From: Dyadobacter frigoris
GTDB lineage: Bacteria; Bacteroidota; Bacteroidia; Cytophagales; Spirosomataceae
NCBI RefSeq assembly: GCF_005280585.1
Contig: NZ_SZVO01000007.1
Span: 124,001-188,000 of the forward strand
Direction of reading: 5' to 3'
Length of the DNA stretch: 64,000 bases
Position 1 is the stretch's first letter, and the number at the start of each line of letters is the position of its first letter. Positions 1 to 9,015 of the stretch are shown here, one piece after another. The notes beneath the pieces were generated by a model. That model did no database searches. It was not told the origin of the DNA and worked only from the letters and a program-made list of their open reading frames with translations. Both the position numbers and the translations under genes were made by a program.

Positions 1-206
1 AGACGTAAACCCGCTTCCCGCTTATTAGCATCAGGACCATGACAGGCGAAACATTTGTCGGACAAAATGGGCCGGATATTAAAATTGTAGCTGATTACCT
101 CGTCTGAAGATTTCTTCCCGGCTACACCATTCTTCTGGAAACATGATATTACGCCTATCACGATCGTAAGAAGTATTCCAGCCAAAAAGAAGAGTCGCTT
201 CTTCAT
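1..206 (-). CDS. Haem c-binding lipoprotein of the planctomycete-cytochrome (PSCyt1) type, 5' part only
   Basis: The gene reads leftward from an ATG at 206 and runs off the left edge, so only the first 68 residues are visible. They begin with a charged and hydrophobic signal ending in VISC, which fits a lipoprotein signal. This is followed by an IRPILSDKCFACHGPDA segment holding the CxxCH haem-c motif. That context is typical of the N-terminal cytochrome domain in PSD1/DUF1549-DUF1553 proteins, which are large envelope proteins often linked to glycan breakdown loci. Whether those downstream domains are present cannot be seen here. A small stand-alone cytochrome is the alternative. Confidence 0.7.
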   Translation of the reverse strand, partial: MKKRLFFLAGILLTIVIGVISCFQKNGVAGKKSSDEVISYNFNIRPILSDKCFACHGPDANKREAGLR

Positions 207-492
207 TAAATTCAATTTGTTATCAGGGTTATAAACTTTTTCAATAAAGCATTACTAAAGAAAATAATCAACGGTATGATTATACTCTAAATATTTTAAA
301 TTATTTTAATAAAACGTTTCTAACTGCTTAATATGTATGAACATACTGTAAATATCTTTTTTCTCAAAGGTTCATGCAAAAAATTTCAATTGAGCTTTAA
401 CTTACGGAATAATCACTTAACAATATTTTATTTACCCAAATAATACCCACTATTTCAATTTATCAGATTACAGACTTTAAACCGAAACTTAT

Positions 493-1404
493 ATGTCCAT
501 TATAAATCAAAATACAGATACACTTGATATTGTTTTACCTGGACTGATGCGTCGCTATACAGAGCGCGTTCCTGACGTAAAAAAGATTTTAAATTCCATG
601 ATTTCGGAAGGAATTATTGGCACTGAAAAGGATATAGAAAACGATCACATTGCTTTCCGTACCATGGGCGTTCCACGGCTTGGAATTCAATCTTTTGAAA
701 AGATTTTTCTTCATTACGGTTATGAAAAAAAGGATCATTATTTCTTTGAAGGTAAAAAACTGGATGCGTGGTGGTATAGTCCGCCAAGGGAAACAGATCC
801 GCGGATTTTTGTAAGTGAACTTCGTGTGGGCGATCTTTCTGAAGAAAGTCAGCGTATTATTAAAAGTTATACGGATGAAGTCATCAGTGATCCGGTGGAT
901 AATCTTGATTTAAACAATGGTGAAGATGTTGATGCTTTTTTGCACACGCCGCTTTGGCGCACACCTACGTTAAGCGATTATCTGACTTTGTTAAAAGAAA
1001 GCGAATATGCGGCCTGGGTAATATATAATCGCTATTATCTAAATCACTTCACGATCAGCGTACACAACTTACCCGAAGGTTATAATACCGTTTCAGATTT
1101 TAACGTATTTCTGGAAAAGCATGGAATTTCGCTCAATACATCAGGAGGAAAAATTAAAACCAGTCCGGATGGTGGTTTGATACAAAGTGCTACCGTTGCA
1201 CAAATGCTCGAAGCCGAATTTGCAGATGGCGAAACATATAAAATTTCAGGCTCTTATGTAGAATTTGCAGAAAGAAAGGTTTTAACTAAATTTCAAAATC
1301 TGCCAACTGATCAAATTTCAAGAAAAAATCGACGGGATGGATTTGAAGCGACCAACGCGGATAAGATTTTTGAAAGTACTTACACGACGCAAACGGGCAA
1401 GTAA
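493..1404 (+). CDS. DUF1338 family protein, 2-oxoadipate dioxygenase/decarboxylase-like
   Basis: This 303-residue soluble protein matches the DUF1338 pattern. The family includes HglS/YdcJ, an Fe(II) enzyme that turns 2-oxoadipate into D-2-hydroxyglutarate in lysine breakdown. Likely metal ligands are His52 in the NDHIAFRT segment, His185 in LNHFTIS and a Glu near 257 in SYVEFAER; assigning them is inference from the family. It is shorter than the proteobacterial enzyme, as is usual for this branch. It stands alone, with about 290 bp of AT-rich DNA upstream, so a lysine pathway cannot be read from its neighbours. An L-2-hydroxyglutarate oxidase gene lies far away, at 50.4 kb. Confidence 0.8.
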   Translation: MSIINQNTDTLDIVLPGLMRRYTERVPDVKKILNSMISEGIIGTEKDIENDHIAFRTMGVPRLGIQSFEKIFLHYGYEKKDHYFFEGKKLDAWWYSPPRETDPRIFVSELRVGDLSEESQRIIKSYTDEVISDPVDNLDLNNGEDVDAFLHTPLWRTPTLSDYLTLLKESEYAAWVIYNRYYLNHFTISVHNLPEGYNTVSDFNVFLEKHGISLNTSGGKIKTSPDGGLIQSATVAQMLEAEFADGETYKISGSYVEFAERKVLTKFQNLPTDQISRKNRRDGFEATNADKIFESTYTTQTGK

Positions 1405-1517
1405 ACAACTATTTTATTCAAAGTTGTGGTAAGGGCCACTAACTTATTGCTAATCAAAAGCGAATGAGTAAATTAGAATTAAGTTAAACCGATTGAAAAA
1501 AATTAACCAAAATAATC

Positions 1518-1694
1518 ATGGTTGTAGTGATCAAGAAAGATGCACAGCCTTCAGCAATTAAAGATGCGATGAAAGCTATTGAAGAAGACATAGCCACCCG
1601 AAAAGGTTTTGATGTTAAGAAATATGCAGGAAAACTTCAACGAGGTTTAGACGGATTAACTTACCAAAAGCAGGTAAGAGATGAGTGGAAGTAA
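1518..1694 (+). CDS. Small antitoxin-like protein (58 aa)
   Basis: This short reading frame starts at ATG 1518 and ends at TAA 1692-1694. It encodes a highly charged protein that begins MVVVIKKDAQ and ends QVRDEWK. From memory, the build (short beta start, lysine-rich helix, a GFD..KYAGKL-like core and a terminal RDEW) resembles small Bacteroidota antitoxins that precede PIN-domain toxins. Here no PIN gene follows. Instead its last 14 bases overlap the start of the DUF6883 gene, which implies translational coupling. The antitoxin role is inference. Confidence 0.6.
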   Translation: MVVVIKKDAQPSAIKDAMKAIEEDIATRKGFDVKKYAGKLQRGLDGLTYQKQVRDEWK

Positions 1695-2025
1695 AATGTA
1701 TTTACCTCATTATAATAATATATACATTTCAAGTAATAAGCTTAAAGACTACTTATTAAATCTTGATCATGAAACTGGTGGTTCAAAAGCGATTTATTTT
1801 AGAAAAATTGGATTCTCTGAAATCAATATTCAAGAGTTTTCAAGACAATTAATGCTAATTCCCCAGCTTAACGAGATTTCCAAAGTTGTTCAAAATCATT
1901 TTGGAACAAAATTTATTATTGAAGGCAATTTAGATGTGACTGGAAAAACATATCCTATAACAACAGTCTGGTTTATTGAAAATCAAAGTGAAATTCCTAA
2001 ATTAGTGACAGCTTATCCCAAATAA
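1681..2025 (+). CDS. DUF6883 family protein
   Basis: This 114-residue cytoplasmic protein has the DUF6883 signature: an early YISSNKLKDYLLN segment, then a GGSKAIYFRKIGF motif and a beta-rich end. The family has no established function that I know of. As I recall, related domains also occur at the ends of polymorphic toxins, which would fit a toxin or nuclease-like role. Its start lies inside the upstream 58-residue gene, and its stop shares one base with the ATG of the DUF4926 gene. The three are therefore almost certainly one transcript. ATG 1681 is the only suitable start. Confidence 0.65.
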   Translation: MSGSKMYLPHYNNIYISSNKLKDYLLNLDHETGGSKAIYFRKIGFSEINIQEFSRQLMLIPQLNEISKVVQNHFGTKFIIEGNLDVTGKTYPITTVWFIENQSEIPKLVTAYPK

Positions 2026-2270
2026 TGGAGGTTATGGAAAACATAAGGGAGTTTGATAAAATCATTTTAAACACTGATTTGCCACAATCAGGTTTGGAAA
2101 AAGGGGATATTGGGAACGTCGTTATGGTCTATAACAATGGTGAAGGTTATGAGGTTGAATTCGTAACTTTTGATGGTAAAACCGTTGCAGTAGAAACCTT
2201 GTTAGCATCTCAAATTAGAAAAGTTTCGCATCAAGAAATTCCTCATGTCCGTGAATTAATCATAGATTAG
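2025..2270 (+). CDS. DUF4926 family protein (SH3-like)
   Basis: This 81-residue protein has the DUF4926 pattern of a small SH3-like barrel. The segment LPQSGLEKGDIGNVVMVYNN leads into a GYEVEFVTFDGKTVAV stretch. No enzyme residues are evident, and such proteins are thought to bind partners. The start codon overlaps the stop of the DUF6883 gene by one base (TAATG), which points to coupled, roughly equal production. By position it may be an immunity or partner protein for DUF6883; that is inference. A second possible start, ATG 2034, lies three codons downstream. Confidence 0.65.
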   Translation: MEVMENIREFDKIILNTDLPQSGLEKGDIGNVVMVYNNGEGYEVEFVTFDGKTVAVETLLASQIRKVSHQEIPHVRELIID

Positions 2271-2292
2271 TTTACCTACAAGAATTGGCTCA

Positions 2293-4242
2293 TCACTCAT
2301 TCACCAAAAAATAAACCACCCTGCAAGCATTCCCAATACTCTTCTCATTTTTATCCTGAGCGATATCCAGCTTCAAAGTATGCTTACCTGAAGAAAGCTC
2401 ATCCGCTAACATCAAATACCAGGGCAAATGTAATTGCGTGCTCCATTGGGTGAACAAATCCATGGTCTGAGCTTTTTTTCCATCAATTGAATAGGAAATT
2501 TTTCCCGCGTCCGGGCCGGAAATAATTGCTATTCCAACTGCGCGACCTTTGAAATCAAATTCGAAAGAAGCATTTGCACTTTCACCAACCAGCATTGGCA
2601 CATCTACAAAACCTGGTCGTGTTGACACTTTATCAGCAGCTTTCCAATCAGGATCAACTTTAAAACCGTTTAGTTTTTTAGCTTCTGCAACGGGATGATA
2701 ACTTGCTTTTTCGTAGGAAAATTTGTCAATGGCATTAGGCAATTTTAATATTCCCGTCGTTGTAATATCCGGATTCAATTTCAACAATTCCTTAATTGTT
2801 TGAAAATAAACTTCCTGACCATAGGGTGACGGATGCAGATCTTTGAAATCATATTTCCATGAAAATTCCCCGGCTTTAATTCTGTCATAAACTTCCTGAG
2901 CCAGATTGATATAAGCTGCACCATAATATTTTGCAATTCGCTGATGTACACTGACTTCAAGAGGTTCTTTCCCCGCATCATAATCTGCATTTTTAGCCGG
3001 TTCAGCAAACGCCATTATTACGACATTTGCTTTGGGATTTTTTGCATACATCTGTCGAATAATTCCTTCCAGAGCCTTTACTTGCGCTTTTTCACTAAAA
3101 CCATTTCCTCTGTCATTAACCGCTGCTTCCAGAAAAAGCAAATCAGGTATGCCTTTTGCCAGAACATCACGCTGAAAACGGAAAGCATGCGGCGTACTTC
3201 CTAAAGAAGGAATTCCGGCTGCGATAAATGTAAATTCTGTTTCAGGAAAATGTTCTTGTAAATACTTCGCAGTTTTATTTCGCCATCCCGGATTGTGTGT
3301 AATGGAACCTCCTAAAAAGGCTACGATTCCTTTTTTCGTTGTCCTGAATTTTTCGTAGGCGTTTGCCAATCCACGGTTTACTTCGATATAAGGAGCATGT
3401 GAAAGTGGTTTTAAAACAGGGACGCTGTTATCATAAATAAAATTCGCCAGCATTTCCGGATGTTCGATTGTAAAATGATGTCCTTCCAGCGCCTGTTCTC
3501 CCCGCGTCATGGGAATAACCGTGGCCAGACCGCCCAGTTTTATATAATTGGCAATTAAAATATCGGAATTTTCTGATGGCGGGACGATCTTGTCGTTTAA
3601 TCCGATCACGTGTAAAATAGGTACTTTGAAAGATGCCAGCCCAGCCAGATCATTTAATGGAATGTCGTCAAAAGATTTTGCAGTTTCCTCTGTCTGTTTG
3701 TTCAATTCCAGCCAGCTTGCCCAGTCTTTCGGAGAACCTTGTCCTTTGCCTTTTCCTCCCGGCCAGCTTTTTGGATCACAAACCGGTGCCTCGGCATAAA
3801 TACAGCTTACTTTATCAGGATTTCTTTTCGCCCATCCATATACATACAAACCACCGCGACTGACACCTTCCAGTGCAACTTTTGGTGCAAATTGTTTTTC
3901 CTTAACCAGATAATCATAAAAAGCATCCCAAACCTGCATCGCTTTCGGGTGCGCGAAAAGATCGTTTGTATTGACGTAGGCAATATGAAATCCTCTTGTC
4001 AGCAAAACACTATCCATATCCGTATGCCAGGTCGGAAAATGAGCGCGCCATACCCATGGATTTCCGGGAAGAGCCTGCTTTGGTTTTACATACCAGGCTT
4101 TTGTATTTTGGAATGAAAATTCAATCTTTTCAAAGCCTTTCCAAACGGAAATCTGCTCATCAGCTTGTGCCAATAAGGTGCTGGAAAAACTCAGAAGTAT
4201 AAGAATGAAAAAAGTGCAGGGAAAGTATTTTATCTGTTTCAT
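2293..4242 (-). CDS. Exported two-domain hydrolase: alpha/beta hydrolase plus SGNH/GDSL hydrolase
   Basis: The 649-residue protein has a signal peptide of about 25 residues ending in LLAQA. The first half is an alpha/beta hydrolase with nucleophile Ser128 in GVSRGG and likely partners Asp217 and His255/256. The second half is an SGNH hydrolase with Ser313 in LGGSITHN, Asn376 in AAVND and the Asp468-x-His470 pair in KDLHPSPYG. A C-terminal beta-rich extension follows. Each domain carries a full catalytic set. By family, such enzymes remove acetyl or other ester groups from polysaccharides outside the cytoplasm; the true substrate is unknown. ATG 4242 is chosen because it gives a clean signal peptide, whereas the longer frame begins with unrelated residues. 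Confidence 0.8.
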   Translation of the reverse strand: MKQIKYFPCTFFILILLSFSSTLLAQADEQISVWKGFEKIEFSFQNTKAWYVKPKQALPGNPWVWRAHFPTWHTDMDSVLLTRGFHIAYVNTNDLFAHPKAMQVWDAFYDYLVKEKQFAPKVALEGVSRGGLYVYGWAKRNPDKVSCIYAEAPVCDPKSWPGGKGKGQGSPKDWASWLELNKQTEETAKSFDDIPLNDLAGLASFKVPILHVIGLNDKIVPPSENSDILIANYIKLGGLATVIPMTRGEQALEGHHFTIEHPEMLANFIYDNSVPVLKPLSHAPYIEVNRGLANAYEKFRTTKKGIVAFLGGSITHNPGWRNKTAKYLQEHFPETEFTFIAAGIPSLGSTPHAFRFQRDVLAKGIPDLLFLEAAVNDRGNGFSEKAQVKALEGIIRQMYAKNPKANVVIMAFAEPAKNADYDAGKEPLEVSVHQRIAKYYGAAYINLAQEVYDRIKAGEFSWKYDFKDLHPSPYGQEVYFQTIKELLKLNPDITTTGILKLPNAIDKFSYEKASYHPVAEAKKLNGFKVDPDWKAADKVSTRPGFVDVPMLVGESANASFEFDFKGRAVGIAIISGPDAGKISYSIDGKKAQTMDLFTQWSTQLHLPWYLMLADELSSGKHTLKLDIAQDKNEKSIGNACRVVYFLVNE

Positions 4243-4356
4243 AATAGTACAAAGACAGGAATGGCTTATCTCTAACATATAAGCATAAACCTTATTTATT
4301 TTTCCAGACAACAATCATTATATTGTTTTGTTATTAACCTAACTTCTTTACTGCCA

Positions 4357-5721
4357 ATGTCCCGGACTTCTCCTATTCTGTTAATCTTTCTATTTATTTT
4401 TCTGATTTCCAATGCTGGTTTTTCTCAAACTGTTCCCATTATTCTAACGGAACGCGAACGTGCCATTGCCGTTGATGATATTCTGGAAGACCGGATTGAA
4501 AATTTGCTTCCAACCTTAATGCGGCGGGAAGGGATTGATATGTGGGTTATTATTTCAAGAGAATATAATGAAGATCCGGTCATGAAAACGATGCTTCCAA
4601 GTACCTGGCTTTCGGCTCGCAGAAGGACAGTTATGGTATTTTTTGATCCGGGAGCCGGGAAACCGCTTGATAAATTAGCGATTGCAAGATATGATGTTGG
4701 CACATTATTGAAAGGCGAGTGGGATTTAAGTTCTAATCCGGATCAGTGGGATGCGCTGGCAAAAGTGATCAAGGAAAAAAATCCAAAGAAGATTGCGCTT
4801 AACTTTTCTAAAAATTATGGACATGCCGATGGTTTGACCTACAACGAACATGAAGAGTTTCTTCAAAAACTTCCAAAAGAATTTCAACAAAAAATTGTAT
4901 CAGCAGAAAAACTGGCCGTAGGTTGGCTGGAAACGAGAACGGAAAAGGAAATGATTATTTATCCGATGATCTGCCGGATTTCTCATGAAATTATTGAAGA
5001 AGCTTTTTCTGAAAAAGTGATCCAGCCGGGAATAACTACGATTGATGATGTAGTCTGGTTTCTTAGACAACGTATTACAGACTTAGGATTGGAAACCTGG
5101 TTTCATCCGACCATTGATATCCAGCGCGCAGACGACCAGAAATTTGACCATTTAAGAACATTTTCAAAACGTCCGGGCAATCAGGTAATTTTGCCGGGAG
5201 ATCTGCTTCATTGCGATTTTGGAATAACGTATCTGAGACTTAATACAGATCAGCAGCAACATGCTTACATTCTTAAACCGAATGAAACCGTTGTCCCTGA
5301 ATATTTGAAAAAAGCATTTGTTACCGGAAATCGTCTTCAGGACATTTTGGTTTCTCAGTTTAAATCAGGCAAAACGGGTAATCAAATTCTTCTGGACGCA
5401 TTAGCGCAAGCAGAAAAAGAAGGCATAAATGGTTCAATTTACACGCACCCGATTGGATCACACGGTCACGCGGCCGGCCCGACTATCGGTTTGTGGGATC
5501 AGCAAAAAGGTGTAAAAGGTCCCGGAGATTACCCACTTTATGAAAATACTGCCTATTCGATTGAATTAAATGCAGCAGTGAAAATCGGCGAGTGGGATAA
5601 GACGATCCGCATCATGTTGGAAGAGGATGGATATTTCGATAAAACCGGTTTTCGATTTATCAACGGACGCCAAAAAGAAATTTTTGTTATTCCAAGATTG
5701 ATGACCAACGTCGGTAAATAG
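4357..5721 (+). CDS. Exported M24 family Xaa-Pro-type metallopeptidase
   Basis: The 454-residue protein starts with a signal peptide ending near GFSQT. It has the N-terminal creatinase-like domain (about residues 30-190), then the pita-bread M24 domain. Metal ligands expected for the family can be placed at Asp287 and Asp298 (HCDFG...LNTDQ), His371 in THPIGSHGHAAG, Glu403 in SIELNAAV and a Glu near 422. This predicts a two-metal aminopeptidase acting on X-Pro peptides in the periplasm. It lies divergently, 114 bp from the two-domain hydrolase gene. The ATG at 4357 is well placed before the signal peptide. Confidence 0.85.
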   Translation: MSRTSPILLIFLFIFLISNAGFSQTVPIILTERERAIAVDDILEDRIENLLPTLMRREGIDMWVIISREYNEDPVMKTMLPSTWLSARRRTVMVFFDPGAGKPLDKLAIARYDVGTLLKGEWDLSSNPDQWDALAKVIKEKNPKKIALNFSKNYGHADGLTYNEHEEFLQKLPKEFQQKIVSAEKLAVGWLETRTEKEMIIYPMICRISHEIIEEAFSEKVIQPGITTIDDVVWFLRQRITDLGLETWFHPTIDIQRADDQKFDHLRTFSKRPGNQVILPGDLLHCDFGITYLRLNTDQQQHAYILKPNETVVPEYLKKAFVTGNRLQDILVSQFKSGKTGNQILLDALAQAEKEGINGSIYTHPIGSHGHAAGPTIGLWDQQKGVKGPGDYPLYENTAYSIELNAAVKIGEWDKTIRIMLEEDGYFDKTGFRFINGRQKEIFVIPRLMTNVGK

Positions 5722-5789
5722 AATTCCTAAGTCTTGGGATTGGTACGATATTTTATCCAATATCATTATCAAACAACAACTTAAGACTT

Positions 5790-6074
5790 ATGGATAAGAT
5801 TGAAAAGTTTAAATCGATGGAAAAAATTCTTCGTGAAATCGAAGATTTGAAGAATAGTGAAACGGCCGTTATTAAGAAAATAGGCCAGGTTGAGACTGAG
5901 AACATGAATGTGAACGTGCAGGATCTTGACAAATCTCTAAATGAAATTTACGATGGTGCCTATAAAAACCTTGAAAATATCGAAGCGCTGCATGTCTCTT
6001 TTGTAGACAAAGTTTCCGATTTCAAGGAAAAAAATAACATTACGGATGATATGCTTCTTGAAATAAGGAGTTAA
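5790..6074 (+). CDS. Small coiled-coil protein of unknown function
   Basis: The product has 94 residues, is highly charged, lacks cysteine and membrane segments, and is rich in Lys, Glu and Asp with leucine and isoleucine spacing suited to helical coils. It begins MDKIEKFKSMEKILREIEDL. I do not recognise a family. It follows the M24 peptidase gene in the same direction after 68 bp and is closed by a strong terminator at 6111-6146, so it may share a transcript with the peptidase. The coding call rests on clean length, composition and the terminator. Confidence 0.55.
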   Translation: MDKIEKFKSMEKILREIEDLKNSETAVIKKIGQVETENMNVNVQDLDKSLNEIYDGAYKNLENIEALHVSFVDKVSDFKEKNNITDDMLLEIRS

Positions 6075-6110
6075 TATTTGATGTATAATTTTGAGAATAT
6101 CAATACGCAA

Positions 6111-6146
6111 GAGGAGTCAGATTTAAAAATCTGACTCCTCTTTTTT
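6111..6146 (+). terminator. Rho-independent terminator, probably bidirectional
   Basis: A perfect 13-bp stem (GAGGAGTCAGATT paired with AATCTGACTCCTC) around a short A-rich loop is followed by six T. It lies between the coiled-coil gene and the convergent carboxylase gene. Confidence 0.85.
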
Positions 6147-6172
6147 GCTTAAAAAGTTCTCTGTTTCAAATA

Positions 6173-7786
6173 CTAAACCTGAATAATTCCTACATTAAAA
6201 ACTTCCTTAATCGGCGCATGATTTGCTGCTTCAATACCAACAGAAATTATTTTTCTCGTTTCCACCGGATCAATTATTCCATCAACCCAAAGTCTGGCAG
6301 CTGCATAATAAGGTGATAATTCCTCATTATAGCGCTCTGTAATTTGTCTTAACAATTCCTGTTCTGCTTCGGGCGTAATTTCTTTTCCTTGTGATTTCAG
6401 CGTTGCCGTTTGAATTTGAACCAACGTTTTAGCAGCCGTTGCACCACTCATAACTGCCATTTGTGCTGTTGGCCAGGCATAAATCAAGCGTGGATCATAA
6501 GCCTTTCCGCACATGGCATAATTTCCTGCACCATATGAATTACCAACGATAAACGTAAATTTTGGTACCACAGAATTCGCAACAGCGTTGACCATTTTTG
6601 CTCCATCCTTAATTATCCCACTTTGTTCTGCACGGCTTCCGACCATAAAACCCGTCACATCGTGGAAAAATAACAACGGAATTTTCTTTTGATTACAGTT
6701 CATGATAAAGCGTGCAGCCTTATCGGCTGATTCACCATAAATCACCCCGCCCATCTGCATTTCGCCTTTCCCGGATTTTACCATTTTCCGCTGATTCGCT
6801 ACAATTCCAACCGCCCAGCCTTCCACTCTTGCATAAGCACAAATGATAGTCTTCCCATAATCAGGTTTATATTCATCAAGTTCCGAAGCATCAACAATGC
6901 ATTCCAGAATCTGTTTCATGTCATAAGGTTTCAGCCGGTCTACGGGAAGAATATCGTAAATCTCTTCCGGGAAACGGGCAGGTGTTAGGGCTATTTTCCG
7001 ATCAAAACCTGCGATTGCCGATTGTCCGATTTTATCAATATGCCTTTTGATTGCATCAAGGCATGTTTTATCATCCGGATATTTGTTATCTGTGACACCG
7101 GAAATCTCACAGTGCATTGCAGCTCCACCCAAAGTTTCTGCATCCACATCTTCTCCAACCGAAGATTTTACCAGATAAGGTCCGGCCAGAAATACAGATC
7201 CGGTTCCTTCCACAATCATCGCTTCGTCCGACATAATAGGTAGATAAGCTCCACCGGCCACACAACTTCCCATAATCGCAGAAATTTGTACGATCCCCAT
7301 CGCCGACATTTTTGCATTATTTCGAAAAATCCTCCCGAAATGTTCTTTATCTGCAAAAACTTCGGCCTGCATCGGAAGATAAACACCGGCGCTATCGACC
7401 AGATAAATAATCGGCAGCAGGTTTTCCATGGAAATTTCCTGCGCTCTCAGATTTTTTTTCGCTGTTATAGGAAACCAGGCACCCGCTTTTACAGTCGCGT
7501 CATTCGCAACAATCACACATTGCTTGCCAGAAATATATCCGATCCCGGCAACAACCCCGCCAGACGGACAACCACCATCTTCAGCATACATTCCATCACC
7601 TGCGAAAGCGCCGATTTCTAAAAAGTAAGAATCTGTATCAATTAAATATTCTATTCGTTCCCTTGCTGTCAGTTTTCCTTTTTTGTGGTGACTTTCAATC
7701 TTTTTCAGTCCTCCGCCCAGTTTTACTTTTTCATATCGCTCATTGAGATTTTCAATAAGTTGCCGTGTGTTTTCCTGATTTGCCAT
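6173..7786 (-). CDS. Acyl-CoA carboxylase carboxyltransferase (beta) subunit, methylcrotonyl-CoA type
   Basis: The 537-residue protein has the paired crotonase-like halves of biotin-dependent carboxyltransferases. Features seen include the VKAGAWFPITAKKNLRAQEI and YLVDSAGVYLP segments in the N half, and GFMVGSRAEQSGIIKDGAKM and GNSYGAGNYAMCGKAY in the C half. This pattern fits methylcrotonyl-CoA carboxylase beta (leucine breakdown) better than propionyl-CoA carboxylase, though geranyl-CoA or related substrates remain possible. The partner biotin carboxylase/biotin carrier subunit is not next to it. ATG 7786 begins the MANQENT start; the longer frame adds unrelated residues. Confidence 0.85.
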   Translation of the reverse strand: MANQENTRQLIENLNERYEKVKLGGGLKKIESHHKKGKLTARERIEYLIDTDSYFLEIGAFAGDGMYAEDGGCPSGGVVAGIGYISGKQCVIVANDATVKAGAWFPITAKKNLRAQEISMENLLPIIYLVDSAGVYLPMQAEVFADKEHFGRIFRNNAKMSAMGIVQISAIMGSCVAGGAYLPIMSDEAMIVEGTGSVFLAGPYLVKSSVGEDVDAETLGGAAMHCEISGVTDNKYPDDKTCLDAIKRHIDKIGQSAIAGFDRKIALTPARFPEEIYDILPVDRLKPYDMKQILECIVDASELDEYKPDYGKTIICAYARVEGWAVGIVANQRKMVKSGKGEMQMGGVIYGESADKAARFIMNCNQKKIPLLFFHDVTGFMVGSRAEQSGIIKDGAKMVNAVANSVVPKFTFIVGNSYGAGNYAMCGKAYDPRLIYAWPTAQMAVMSGATAAKTLVQIQTATLKSQGKEITPEAEQELLRQITERYNEELSPYYAAARLWVDGIIDPVETRKIISVGIEAANHAPIKEVFNVGIIQV

Positions 7787-7865
7787 AGTCTGATGAAATG
7801 TATTTGAAACAATAATTATTTCAAATTCAAGGTAGAAATTTATTGGAACCTTTGCTATCAAAAGC

Positions 7866-7897
7866 AAAAAAGTCGCCTGCTGACAGCAAACGACTTT
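7866..7897 (-). terminator. Terminator of the MlaD-like gene
   Basis: Read on the minus strand, the stem AAAGTCG...CGACTTT encloses a second short stem (TGCTG/CAGCA) and is followed by a run of six T. It lies just beyond the MlaD-like stop codon and before the carboxylase gene. Confidence 0.75.
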
Positions 7898-7925
7898 CTC
7901 TATATTTGAACCTTAACTTGTACTT

Positions 7926-8894
7926 CTATTTGATCTTCGTTGTCGTATCCAAAGGTGATTCCGACGGGCCCTTATCTTTTTTACCAAAAACCGATAAATG
8001 TACGTAGCGCTTAGGATATTCCCGGAAATTCGTCATCAGTTTGTTCAGACTGACAATGGTGCTGTTCAGATTGTTATAAAGCGTTTCATCTTTTATCAAT
8101 TTACCAGCGGTTCCTTTCCCGGATTCAACCTCAGCCAATATATGACGTAATTCTGAGATCGTCTGATTTGCACTTTGAACCGTAGTACCTAATCTTAAAG
8201 CCTGAAGAGAATCTGCAAATGATCCTGTTTTGGCCAAAATTGGTTTTAACCCTTTTTCTGTTTCCACCAGCGACTCAGACAATTTGTTGAGATTGGAAGT
8301 CATGACCAAAAGATTTTTACGGTTTTCAGTAACAAGTCCCTGTACCGCATTTCCTGTTTGATCATAGTTTTTTAACATCTGGTTTAAGATCTTTCCGGTT
8401 TCTTTAAATCCATCCGCAACGGCTGCAAGATTTTGAATTAATGAATCGGCATGCGTAACCAATGGTAACGCTTTTTCCTGTAAAACCGCAGAAATCCCTG
8501 ATTCCTTTTTTCCAAGTAGTGTATCATTGTCCTGCAAATTGACAGAGGAAGTTCCCATAGCAAGGTGAATAACTTTTCCGCCAAGCAAACCTCCATCTGC
8601 AAGTAACGCAATAGTTCCTTTTGGCAAAACAATACCTTTTTGAATATCAAGAGAAACCAGAAGACGGTTTTGCTGATTTTGCAATAATTTGATTTCCTGA
8701 ACGCGTCCAACATTTAATCCATTCAGTAACACAGGATTAGACGCCGTAAGTCCGTCAATATTATCGTAAACTACATAGTATTTATATGTTCTCGAAAATA
8801 CGTCTGAGCCTTTGAGGATATGGAAGCCGAAATATAATAAGACCATCGCCATAATCGCCATTAACCCGACTTTTACTTCTTTTGTTAGCTTCAT
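7926..8894 (-). CDS. MlaD family (MCE domain) lipid-transport protein
   Basis: The 322-residue protein has one N-terminal membrane segment (about residues 10-27, LMAIMAMVLLYFGFHIL). An MCE domain follows (about 38-115) with the typical YDNIDGLTASNPVLLNGLNVGRV-like entry, then a long helical region. MlaD-type proteins form hexameric channels in the periplasm that move phospholipids between membranes. No MlaE or MlaF gene is adjacent. It lies 121 bp after the cell-wall amidase gene, which in turn is divergent from lptD, so this is an envelope-building neighbourhood. The ATG at 8894 is clear. Confidence 0.85.
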   Translation of the reverse strand: MKLTKEVKVGLMAIMAMVLLYFGFHILKGSDVFSRTYKYYVVYDNIDGLTASNPVLLNGLNVGRVQEIKLLQNQQNRLLVSLDIQKGIVLPKGTIALLADGGLLGGKVIHLAMGTSSVNLQDNDTLLGKKESGISAVLQEKALPLVTHADSLIQNLAAVADGFKETGKILNQMLKNYDQTGNAVQGLVTENRKNLLVMTSNLNKLSESLVETEKGLKPILAKTGSFADSLQALRLGTTVQSANQTISELRHILAEVESGKGTAGKLIKDETLYNNLNSTIVSLNKLMTNFREYPKRYVHLSVFGKKDKGPSESPLDTTTKIK

Positions 8895-9015
8895 GAAGTT
8901 AATAGTAATTGGCTTTCAACATTCGCCGAAAGCTTAAAGTAATAAATGTTTACAAATTCTTTCCTTATTGATTAATGACAACTGATCAATAAAAACCCCT
9001 ACTAAGAAACAGATG

